From CAYMEK01 sp964389305 (GTDB taxonomy: Bacteria > Spirochaetota > Spirochaetia > SZUA-6 > DRHE01), in assembly GCA_964389305.1 (NCBI GenBank), contig CAYMEK010000001.1, positions 124,001 to 188,000 on the forward strand: DNA of 64,000 nucleotides, given 5' to 3'. Within the stretch, counting starts at the first letter, position 1, and each line of letters starts with the position of its first letter. Shown piece after piece: positions 7,817-14,871 of this stretch. The notes beneath the pieces were generated by a model, which saw only the letters and a list, made by a program, of their open reading frames with translations, did no database searches and was not told where the DNA came from. A program made the position numbers and the translations under genes.

Positions 7817-9078
7817 CGGAGCCGGCTTCCTTGGGTTATAATGCCCCCAGCGCAGGTATCGTCCCCCTCGAGAAGCACGAAACGGCCCAGCTCCCGGACC
7901 CGGCTGCAGGATTCGATACAGATAGGTTTATCGGTCTTGATGATCACCTCTGCCACTTCGGTGTTTTGGAGGATGTCGGCGTTTTCCCCGATCAGCTCCA
8001 GGGTTGAAGAGTCGATTCGCCTTTTTATTCTCTCCAGTGTACAGGTTGTTTCCTGAGTCGCACATCTCAGTACCAGGGGTTGCCTCTTGTCGAATCTGTG
8101 TTCAGACAGCCAGATGATTTTCGCTTCGAATTCATTGCTCAGACTCGGCTCGCAGCCCGGAGTGCATATCACCTCGCCGCGCCTTAGAGAAAGGGCATCC
8201 GCCGTTGTTATGCCGGCGCACTGCCCCGCCACGGCCGCGTCAATTGTCTGCGGATATCTCTGCACGGAGAGAACCTCGGTTGTCTGCCCCCCGGGCAGGA
8301 TTTTTATCGCCGCACCTCGACGCAGAGTTCCGGCTTCCACCCGCCCGACGGCGATTCTGCCGCCGTGGAGTTCGTAGACATCCTGCACGGGAAAAATGAG
8401 CGGATTGTCCGCGGCGGATGGCCTTTCTTTCAGAGCATCGAGGCTATCCAGGAGGGTCGGCCCGCCGTACCAGATCATGTTTTGCGACTTCCCTGCAATG
8501 TTATCTCCCCCGACGGCACAAACAGGAATATAGCACACTGGATCTATCTTAATCGAAGCGAGAAACATTCCGACGGCGCGCTTGCGCTCTTCGAACCTCT
8601 TTTCTTCGAAATGGACAAGATCCATCTTGTTCAAAACCACTATTGTTTGATCGATGCCTAGCAACGATAATATATTGGCGTGTCGCTTTGTCTGTTCCCT
8701 CACCCCAACAGCGGCATCCACCACCAACACAGCGGCCTCCGCGTGAGAGGCACCGGTAATCATATTCCTCACGAACTCGACATGACCGGGGGCATCGATT
8801 ATCGTATAGTTCATTTTCTCCGTGTTGAAGAAAACCTCGGTTGTATCAATTGTAGTTCCCTGGCTCCGCTCTTCTTCCAAATGATCCAAAAGATGGGCAA
8901 ATTCGATCTCTTTCCCCGACTCCCTGGAGATTCCCTTTACCTCTTCAATTCTATCCGAGGAAAGGGAATCGGTCTCAAAGAGCAGTCTCCCTATTAGAGT
9001 GGATTTGCCGTGGTCGACGTGCCCGACAATAACCAGGTTGACGGTGGATTTACCGTCATGTACTTCCATGGCCCCCAA
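7813..9078 (-). CDS. cysN: Sulfate adenylyltransferase subunit 1, GTPase (CysN)
   Basis: 421 residues with an EF-Tu-like GTPase core: GHVDHGKST (residues 19-26 are the P-loop), TIDTTEVFF, DAPGHVEF and NKMDL. HVEFVRNMITGAS and the short two-barrel C-terminus match CysN/NodQ-N rather than EF-Tu, which has about 395 residues and different barrels. No APS kinase domain is fused at the C-terminus. With CysD it forms APS from sulfate and ATP, using GTP hydrolysis to drive the reaction. The track start is a TTG; an ATG three codons later (9069) is an alternative. It follows cysD closely and its stop overlaps the next start, so cysD-cysN-phosphatase are one transcript. Confidence 0.9.
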   Translation of the reverse strand: MGAMEVHDGKSTVNLVIVGHVDHGKSTLIGRLLFETDSLSSDRIEEVKGISRESGKEIEFAHLLDHLEEERSQGTTIDTTEVFFNTEKMNYTIIDAPGHVEFVRNMITGASHAEAAVLVVDAAVGVREQTKRHANILSLLGIDQTIVVLNKMDLVHFEEKRFEERKRAVGMFLASIKIDPVCYIPVCAVGGDNIAGKSQNMIWYGGPTLLDSLDALKERPSAADNPLIFPVQDVYELHGGRIAVGRVEAGTLRRGAAIKILPGGQTTEVLSVQRYPQTIDAAVAGQCAGITTADALSLRRGEVICTPGCEPSLSNEFEAKIIWLSEHRFDKRQPLVLRCATQETTCTLERIKRRIDSSTLELIGENADILQNTEVAEVIIKTDKPICIESCSRVRELGRFVLLEGDDTCAGGIITQGSRLR

Positions 9079-9088
9079 AACAGGTTCC

Positions 9089-9901
9089 TCACATATAGCC
9101 CAGGGACCTCAGCTTCTGCATCGTGTAGGCGGATTCCTTGTCCTGAGACCGGCCGCTTCTTTCGGATGTTTTCGAGGTCCTCAATTCTTCGATCACAGCG
9201 TCAATTGTATCGGCACCCGAGTCGACGGGGTTGCAGCAGGTTTGGCAGCCTATGCTGCGGTAGCGTTTCCCGCTCCTGGCGAAATAAAGGGACACGATTG
9301 GTATATTTTCTTTTCTTATGTATTCCCAGACGTCGATTTCTCGCCATCCCAACAGGGGATGCACCCGCAAATGTTGTTCTTTTGCTGCGCGAGTCTTGTA
9401 TTGATCCCAAAGCTCCGGCGGCTGGTTGCGGTAATTCCATTTGAAATCGTCATCTCTAGGGCTGAAGAATCTCTCTTTCGCTCTTATCCCATGCTCGTCC
9501 CTTCTGATCGCCAGGTACAACGCCTTGAATCCATGTTCCGCTATGGCCATTCGCAGAGCATTCGTTTTCAGTTCCATGCAGCAGTCGAACTGTCCGCGTT
9601 CGGGTCTCATTCCTCTCTCCAGCGCTGCCCTGTTTTGAACCACGATCAGGTCCAAATCCCACTCCTTGGCTTGTTTATCTCGAAAGTCGTATATTTCTCT
9701 GAATTTATAGCTCGTATCGATGTGAATCACCGGAAAAGGGATCCTGCCAAAGAAGGCCTTTCTGATCAACCATAGAAGTGTAGTGGAATCCTTGCCGATC
9801 GACCAGAGTAACGCGATCCTTCTGAACCTGCTGTAGGCTTCGCGTATGATGAAAATGCTGTTGTCTTCGAGACCTGCTAAGTGACTGCCGTTGTTATTCA
9901 T
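9089..9901 (-). CDS. cysD: Sulfate adenylyltransferase subunit 2 (CysD)
   Basis: 270 residues, slightly shorter than E. coli CysD (about 300). The PP-loop is SIGKDSTTLLWL, followed by PVIHIDTSYKFREIYDFRD, CCMELKTNAL, AIRRDEHGIRAKERFFS and HPLLGWREIDVWEYI, all characteristic of CysD within the PAPS-reductase/ATP-sulfurylase superfamily. A late YRSIGCQTCCNPVDS segment is also typical. It catalyses adenylation of sulfate together with the downstream CysN. It is the first gene of the minus-strand glycan operon, with a candidate promoter about 120 bases upstream. CysDN here is not accompanied by CysC, CysH or CysI, so the APS is more likely feeding the surface-sugar pathway than general cysteine synthesis, though this is inference. 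Confidence 0.92.
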   Translation of the reverse strand: MNNNGSHLAGLEDNSIFIIREAYSRFRRIALLWSIGKDSTTLLWLIRKAFFGRIPFPVIHIDTSYKFREIYDFRDKQAKEWDLDLIVVQNRAALERGMRPERGQFDCCMELKTNALRMAIAEHGFKALYLAIRRDEHGIRAKERFFSPRDDDFKWNYRNQPPELWDQYKTRAAKEQHLRVHPLLGWREIDVWEYIRKENIPIVSLYFARSGKRYRSIGCQTCCNPVDSGADTIDAVIEELRTSKTSERSGRSQDKESAYTMQKLRSLGYM

Positions 9902-10020
9902 TTCCTCTGTTGTCGGACCGTTTTTTTCTTTCGGCCGCCGTTTCCCGCGGGTGCGGCGGCAAGATGGGAGGAAGTTCGGATGTCAAAAGTGCCGCCGAAA
10001 CAGGCTGCTTTTGCCCCACC

Positions 10021-10049
10021 ATTTTGTGATATCGCAGGCATCACGTCAA
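10021..10049 (-). promoter_or_regulatory. Candidate sigma70 promoter of the cysD glycan operon
   Basis: On the minus strand TTGACG (10049-10044) is followed after 17 bases by CAAAAT (10026-10021). It is the best -35/-10 pair in the 190-base spacer between cysD and the outer-membrane gene. The leader would be about 110 bases. No other structure was seen in 9902-10092. Confidence 0.4.
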
Positions 10050-10092
10050 TATGTATTGATCCTCGCGTCCAGGTAGAGAATTGGATCGAGTT

Positions 10093-11004
10093 TCAGCGGG
10101 GAAAGGCCTGCCTCTTCTCTTTCAGCTTTGCGAAGTCGATAGCAAATCCTGCATGAGCCCGGAAGAGGTAGGCGTCGGAGATGAGGCTGGACACTCCGGA
10201 CAGCTCATCCCGGCCGAAGGTGTAGATACTGCTCTCCGCGTTGAGACGGATCGACAGGTAGCTCGTCAGATTGACGCTCAGCTCCGTACCCAGAATCAAG
10301 GAGTTCAGAGTATGTACCGGGTCGGTAATATCGTCGTTGAACCTCTTTGAAAGACTCTGGTAAGAAAAGGTCAGGGTCAGACGGTAAGGCTGGTTTTTTT
10401 GATAAATGTCGGTCTTGAAGAAATAGTCGAGAAGACTATCCACGATCTCCAGGTCGGTCTTCTTTTCGATGTACTTCTTCGACTGGATGCCGAGCGAGCA
10501 GATGGCGTTGTGCACGTAGAATCCGAACGCTATATCTGTTTTCTCCTGGAAGTAGTCGCCGGCCTCGATCAACTGACCTCCGATGGAGCTGCCGGTCTGC
10601 AGGCTTATGAAAACTACACCGGGGATCCCGAACAGCATGCTGGTAGAGATACCCGGCTTTAAGATTGTTTTGGTGGAATTGAAGACGCCGTTGAAGGTTC
10701 CCACCCCGAGAGTCAAGAAATCCAGGTCGTAGTAAAGCGAGGCATCCACGGTGTTCCGTAGAATACCATCTCGATAAAGCCCGCATTTTAGAGTGATGTT
10801 GTCGGAGAGACTTTGAGTGAAATAAAGCGAACCTCCCCAGAAAAACTCCTTCCCGGAATACCCGGTGTCGCCGCTGTCTCTGTCCGTCTTGAAGCCGAGA
10901 TTGCCGAGGTCGAACAGGACATCGACCTCCAGGCCGCTGGTTCGCCAGCCCGGCAGAAGGAGGAGCAGGAGGATGAACGCAGCAAGACTTACCTTTCTAC
11001 CCAT
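10093..11004 (-). CDS. Predicted outer-membrane beta-barrel protein, unknown family
   Basis: 303 residues. The N-terminus is a clear Sec signal (MGRKVSLAAFILLLLLLPGW, cleavage near residue 23). The mature part is made of alternating hydrophobic/polar stretches with many aromatic, Gly and Asn/Asp turns (for example KCGLYRDGILRN, SLYYDLDFLTLGVGTFNG, YRLTLTFSYQSLS). That pattern resembles a small transmembrane barrel. I do not recognise a named family. The C-terminus ends in KRQAFPR rather than an aromatic residue, which is unusual for a BAM substrate. The gene stands alone upstream of the cysD operon, in the same direction, and lies next to the scaffold gap. Its promoter would fall in or near the gap. 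Confidence 0.6.
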   Translation of the reverse strand: MGRKVSLAAFILLLLLLPGWRTSGLEVDVLFDLGNLGFKTDRDSGDTGYSGKEFFWGGSLYFTQSLSDNITLKCGLYRDGILRNTVDASLYYDLDFLTLGVGTFNGVFNSTKTILKPGISTSMLFGIPGVVFISLQTGSSIGGQLIEAGDYFQEKTDIAFGFYVHNAICSLGIQSKKYIEKKTDLEIVDSLLDYFFKTDIYQKNQPYRLTLTFSYQSLSKRFNDDITDPVHTLNSLILGTELSVNLTSYLSIRLNAESSIYTFGRDELSGVSSLISDAYLFRAHAGFAIDFAKLKEKRQAFPR

Positions 11005-11057
11005 TTTCTAATGCCCCAGTGTTTGAGGCGGGCACTCAAACACGATTACCAATATAG

Positions 11058-11157
11058 NNNNNNNNNNNNNNNNNNNNNNNNNNNNNNNNNNNNNNNNNNN
11101 NNNNNNNNNNNNNNNNNNNNNNNNNNNNNNNNNNNNNNNNNNNNNNNNNNNNNNNNN
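11058..11157. other. Assembly gap, 100 N
   Basis: Exactly 100 undetermined bases. This round number is the usual placeholder for a scaffold join of unknown length. Sequence left of it (the cysD/FucNAc operon) and right of it (nucleoside island onward) may therefore not be immediate neighbours. The promoters of the two flanking outer-membrane genes probably lie in or next to it. Confidence 0.98.
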
Positions 11158-11246
11158 GCGATCAACATATTGCTCATGTCATACCGATAGTTCAAATAGG
11201 ATGGGGTAAGGAGATCGTGTCGATCTTCCGGGTCAGGAGGTCTGTA

Positions 11247-12362
11247 ATGAACCGGAAACTTCCAACTCTTCTGGTGATGGTTGTTCATTCGTTCTTTTGT
11301 TTCCCTCTCATGGCACGAGAAAACCCCTACACGAACAGCCCGGAAATCCTGTCCGCGAGGGCGGCCGCGATCGGCGGGCTTCATAGCGCGCTGGCAGACG
11401 ATCCCGTCACACTCTTCAGCAATCCCGCCGGCTTCCGTTCGGTAGAGCCGCAATTCTGCGCCGCGGAAGTTACGGTGAGTGTCTATACCCCGCCCGGCGG
11501 CAAAGCCCTGGAACCCTCTCCCTCCTCTTATGCTGCTCTTCAGCTTCTCGGGCCCATATCCTTTGGATATGTGGGTAAGGGCTTCGGGTTTGGCATCTTC
11601 AACACTTTGAGCATTCGCTACGGCGTCTATGGAGGCACAGATACAGCTATCGATGAAAACCTCATACTGGCCGGCGGGTATGCCTTTCGCATCCCGTTTC
11701 CGCAAGACAGCGAAAGCTCACTAGACCTGGGATTGTCGGCGAAGGGATTCATAACGACCCGGTCCTTCACCACGAAAAGCATCCGTGAAGTTCTCTCCTC
11801 CTATGTGGAAATTTCGAATCTGAACGGCTATCGAGACGGAAGCGTCGAGCGGGTGACGGGCCTGGGCATCGACCTGGGAATGCTGTACTCCTACAAGAAG
11901 ACCCTCTACTTCGGATTGGTGGCCCGCAATGGCGCGTTCGGTAAGCACAAGGGCTACACGACTTTCCAGGATTTTCTAAACGGCAACGCCTCCTCTGCTG
12001 TCTATACCTTCTATGCCGTGGATCTGTCATTCGGCGTGGCCTGGAAACCACAGCTCGGCCAGCTGAACCGAAACTTTCAGGATTTCATACTGATGCTGGA
12101 TTACCGGGATATCCTGGATTTTGCTGTGTGGCCTTCGACGGCGATCCACCCTTTGCTTCATATAGCCTTCGGCTGCGAGTTCAAGCTGCTGGAGATCCTC
12201 TCGATCCGCTTCGGATTATACCAGTGCCTCCCCAGCGCAGGTATCGGTTTGGATCTTACCCTGTTTACCCTGAATGCAACGTTTTCCGGTTTCGAGTTGT
12301 CGGACAGCCCGTGGGGATCGCCCATTTACAATACCATGATCGGTCTGGAGTTCAGTTACTGA
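11247..12362 (+). CDS. PorV/UPF0164-like outer-membrane protein
   Basis: 371 residues from the ATG at 11247, chosen because AGGAGG lies six bases before it and the signal peptide MNRKLPTLLVMVVHSFFCFPLMA follows directly; an in-frame GTG 30 bases earlier has neither. The mature protein opens with SARAAAIGGLHSALADDPVTLFSNPAGF, the signature start of FadL-like/PorV/UPF0164 barrels (AxxGGxxxAxADDxxxxxxNPAG). The rest is barrel-like with many Gly, Tyr and Phe residues and ends in LEFSY with a C-terminal aromatic residue. Members are outer-membrane barrels, abundant in treponemes, with proposed roles in uptake of hydrophobic compounds or in secretion. No specific role can be assigned here. Confidence 0.75.
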   Translation: MNRKLPTLLVMVVHSFFCFPLMARENPYTNSPEILSARAAAIGGLHSALADDPVTLFSNPAGFRSVEPQFCAAEVTVSVYTPPGGKALEPSPSSYAALQLLGPISFGYVGKGFGFGIFNTLSIRYGVYGGTDTAIDENLILAGGYAFRIPFPQDSESSLDLGLSAKGFITTRSFTTKSIREVLSSYVEISNLNGYRDGSVERVTGLGIDLGMLYSYKKTLYFGLVARNGAFGKHKGYTTFQDFLNGNASSAVYTFYAVDLSFGVAWKPQLGQLNRNFQDFILMLDYRDILDFAVWPSTAIHPLLHIAFGCEFKLLEILSIRFGLYQCLPSAGIGLDLTLFTLNATFSGFELSDSPWGSPIYNTMIGLEFSY

Positions 12363-12370
12363 ACTCCAGA
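12344..12370 (+). terminator. Perfect 12-bp hairpin spanning the stop codon of the PorV-like gene
   Basis: TCTGGAGTTCAG (12344-12355) and CTGAACTCCAGA (12359-12370) are perfect inverted repeats around a 3-base loop TTA. The last codons and the TGA stop lie inside the stem. There is no clear T-run after it, so it may be a weak or Rho-assisted terminator, or an mRNA-stabilising structure, rather than a classical intrinsic terminator. Confidence 0.5.
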
Positions 12371-12446
12371 GGCTGAACATCGCAATCTAGATTTCTGCCC
12401 TTTCCCTCAGTCCGCCTCCCGTGCTATAAGGAGGGCAGGGGGCGTA

Positions 12447-13214
12447 ATGACCGAACAGCGGCAGTATCACATTCAGCTCAGTAAGGGCGAGGTAGGGCGT
12501 TACGTGCTGCTGCCCGGAGATCCCGCAAGAGCTGCCAAGATCGCCTCACGGTTCGATGAGGCCCGGGAAATGGCCTTCAACCGGGAATACCGTACCTTCA
12601 CCGGAACGGTTGATGGGATAAGGATATCGGCCACCTCGACCGGGATCGGCTGTCCTTCGACCGCTATCTGCATCGAGGAGCTGATCGCCTGCGGAGCCGA
12701 CACCTTCATCCGCGTCGGCACCGCCGGAGGCCTGCAGCCCGGGATCGAGGTCGGAGACCTGGTGATAAGCAGCGCCACGGTCAGGGAAGAGGGAACGACC
12801 CGGCAGTACGTGCCCCTGGAGTATCCGGCGGTCGCGGACATCGAGGTGACCGCGGCCCTGGTGCAGGCGGCCGGGCTGCTGGGGTTCCGCCACCATGTCG
12901 GCATCGGTCATACCAAGGACGCCTTCTACACCGAAGGCTCCGCCGACCTTCCGCTGGCCGAACGGGTCAGAGAGCGCTGGCAGGTCTGGAGGAGGGCGGG
13001 AGTGCTGTCCACCTCCATGGAGGCTGCCGCTTTGTTCGTAATCTCCACCATCAAAAAGGCCCGCGCCGGAGAGGTTCTGGCCGTCATCGGGCTCACCTAC
13101 AAGGACGAGCCGATCGTGGCCAAGGCGGGAATCGAGGAGGCTATCGAGACGGCTATCGAGGCGGTGAAGATCCTGGCCGCCGGAGATCGGGAGAGGGGCA
13201 ATGCCGCAGGATAG
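12447..13214 (+). CDS. udp: Uridine phosphorylase
   Basis: 255 residues, matching E. coli Udp (253). Motifs along the chain: YVLLPGDPARAAKIA, NREYRTFTGTVDG, STGIGCPSTAICIEEL, RVGTAGGLQPGIEVGDLVI (phosphate-binding region), HTKDAFYTE, and STSMEAAALFVI, the ribose-binding MEAA motif. The enzyme splits uridine with phosphate into uracil and ribose 1-phosphate in the cytosol. The uracil could enter the PreTA-HydA route encoded further downstream. The preceding GGAGGG (about 10 bases upstream of the ATG) is a good ribosome binding site. The 3' end overlaps the next gene by 14 bases, so the two are translationally coupled. A purine nucleoside phosphorylase of the same fold is less likely because the segment order fits Udp best. 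Confidence 0.88.
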   Translation: MTEQRQYHIQLSKGEVGRYVLLPGDPARAAKIASRFDEAREMAFNREYRTFTGTVDGIRISATSTGIGCPSTAICIEELIACGADTFIRVGTAGGLQPGIEVGDLVISSATVREEGTTRQYVPLEYPAVADIEVTAALVQAAGLLGFRHHVGIGHTKDAFYTEGSADLPLAERVRERWQVWRRAGVLSTSMEAAALFVISTIKKARAGEVLAVIGLTYKDEPIVAKAGIEEAIETAIEAVKILAAGDRERGNAAG

Positions 13215-14370
13215 GCTGGTCAGGAAGTTCAAGGACGAGGCGGTCGCGGTCTACCGGATCGAAGGATCGGAGCGGGAGAAGGATTTAAAGCGCTACACCG
13301 TGTCCACCCGCGATACCAGGGACCTGATGAACTACCCGGAGATCATCAACTGCGACTTCACCAACCTGATGCAAAATGGGGTGACCAACGCCTTGAAAGG
13401 CATCAACATCCTGGAACGGATCAGCTCGCTGAGCTCGAAGTCGGTGAACGTGTACCACATCCTGCGGGGCGGCTTGAACTTCAAGGTGCGCGACGCCCTG
13501 CGCAAGGCCTTCGGCTACAAGTGGCACTCCAGTTCCTACGTTTCCAGCCAGCGGGTCCTCAAAGAAGGCAGGTACGAAGTCAGCGAGGACAGCTACCGCA
13601 AGTTCCTGATCCCGGACCAGGCCACCATCTACAGCGCCGATATCGTGGCCTCCGGGGTTTCGCTGGACCACGGCATCGAGTACATCAACAACTATCTGCT
13701 CTCCCACGGTTACCGGCTGAAGAATTTCATCTTCATCACCATCGGCTGCAGCGAAGCGGAGAAGGTGCTGGCCAGATGGCACAGGAGATTCAAGGAGAGC
13801 TTCCCGGAATACGGGAAGACGATCCTGGTGTACTTGGAAGGCCGCTTCGCCCTGGCTACCAGGAATACGCCCCTGGACAATTTCCTCTACGACACCGACC
13901 TGCTGAAGAGCTACAAGCTCGGCGCCCTGCTGAGTCCCGAGTTCGAGCACTCCCAGTTCGACCGGGTTATCATAGGGCTGGAGGGCTGCGCCATCTACGA
14001 CGGCGGGAAGAAGGGCTTCGAGCCGGTGAACCACGTCAGGGACATTCTGGAGTTCTGGGAGAAGCAGCTAAAAACGGCCAGGGAAAAGGAGCTGTCGATC
14101 TGGGAGGAGTACAACGCCCGCCTGCCTCTGGACCCGTACTTCCGGGACATAGAGAGCCTGGAGGAAGGCGGCCCCGCCGTGCTGCGGGAGAACAAGGAGC
14201 CGTACTGGCAGGGCTTGAGCATGGAGGAGTACGGCACGCTTTACACCCGCTTCAAGTGGTTGTGGACCGACGAGCGCATCGCCGCTTCCCGACTGCCGGG
14301 CAGCTTCGCCCGGGTCTGCGAAAAGAAGATCAAGTATCTGAGGAGCCTGATCGCCGACGTCGGCGAGTAG
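13201..14370 (+). CDS. Uncharacterised protein with a PRTase-like core, coupled to udp
   Basis: 389 residues, no signal peptide or membrane helix. Residues about 75-200 look like a type I phosphoribosyltransferase-like core. VNVYHILRGGLNFKVRDAL resembles the early substrate loop of uracil PRTases. TIYSADIVASGVSLDHGIEY resembles the PRPP loop (hydrophobic stretch, D, then SGxS). FIFITIGCSEAE follows, like the later beta strand and loop. The second acidic residue of a classical PRPP motif is missing (ADIVASGVS instead of DDxxxTGxT), so activity is uncertain. The C-terminal 150 residues are charged and helical. The start overlaps udp by 14 bases, tying it to uridine or uracil metabolism. I do not recognise a named family; a link with salvage of ribose 1-phosphate or uracil is only a suggestion. 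Confidence 0.6.
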   Translation: MPQDRLVRKFKDEAVAVYRIEGSEREKDLKRYTVSTRDTRDLMNYPEIINCDFTNLMQNGVTNALKGINILERISSLSSKSVNVYHILRGGLNFKVRDALRKAFGYKWHSSSYVSSQRVLKEGRYEVSEDSYRKFLIPDQATIYSADIVASGVSLDHGIEYINNYLLSHGYRLKNFIFITIGCSEAEKVLARWHRRFKESFPEYGKTILVYLEGRFALATRNTPLDNFLYDTDLLKSYKLGALLSPEFEHSQFDRVIIGLEGCAIYDGGKKGFEPVNHVRDILEFWEKQLKTAREKELSIWEEYNARLPLDPYFRDIESLEEGGPAVLRENKEPYWQGLSMEEYGTLYTRFKWLWTDERIAASRLPGSFARVCEKKIKYLRSLIADVGE

Positions 14371-14383
14371 AGCGTACGGGTTA

Positions 14384-14869
14384 TTAACGAGCCTCCTGCA
14401 GACGCGCCATCTTCCCCTGGGCCGACTTCACCGCCTCCAGGATGCTTTCGTAGCCGGTACAGCGGCACAGGTGCCGGTTGAGGGCCTCGATGATTTCCTC
14501 CTCCGAGGCCTGAGGCTTCTCGCTGAGCAGGGCGTAGGTGCGCATGATCAGACCCGGTGTGCAGAAGCCGCACTGCACCGCCCCGCACTCGATGAAGGCT
14601 TCCTGGATTGGATGCAGGGTCACGCCGTCCGAAAGGCCTTCTACGGTCAGGACGTTGCCCCCGTCGGCTTTCCGCGCCGGCACTGTGCAACTGGTCACCG
14701 CTTCCCCGTTCAGAATCACCGTGCAGGCCCCGCATTGGCCCACTCCGCAGCCGAGCTTGGCGCCGGTCAGCTCCAGCTTATCCCGCAGCACATCGAGGAG
14801 CGTTACCCGCCCCTCCTCGATATCGACAGTACGCCTGCTTCCGTTGACCGTTAGCGTGATCGTGGGCAT
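14384..14869 (-). CDS. xdhC: Xanthine dehydrogenase-family [2Fe-2S] subunit
   Basis: 161 residues with two iron-sulfur domains. The plant-type N-terminal cluster ligands are Cys41, Cys46, Cys49 and Cys61 (CGVGQCGACTV...C). The helical C-terminal domain has Cys100, Cys103, Cys135 and Cys137 (CGFC and CRC). Length and Cys spacing match XdhC/CoxS/NdhS small subunits, which carry electrons from the molybdenum site to the FAD subunit or a ferredoxin. It follows the large subunit after two bases with GGGGGAG as ribosome binding site. No FAD-binding medium subunit lies beside the pair. Substrate is probably a purine or another N-heterocycle, judging from the surrounding nucleoside genes. The symbol follows E. 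coli xdhC usage. Confidence 0.85.
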   Translation of the reverse strand: MPTITLTVNGSRRTVDIEEGRVTLLDVLRDKLELTGAKLGCGVGQCGACTVILNGEAVTSCTVPARKADGGNVLTVEGLSDGVTLHPIQEAFIECGAVQCGFCTPGLIMRTYALLSEKPQASEEEIIEALNRHLCRCTGYESILEAVKSAQGKMARLQEAR

Positions 14870-14871
14870 GC

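Noticed and set aside
7813..9078. Elongation factor Tu
   Set aside because: The GTPase motifs are shared, but adjacency to cysD and the C-terminal region fit CysN; length and barrels do not fit EF-Tu.
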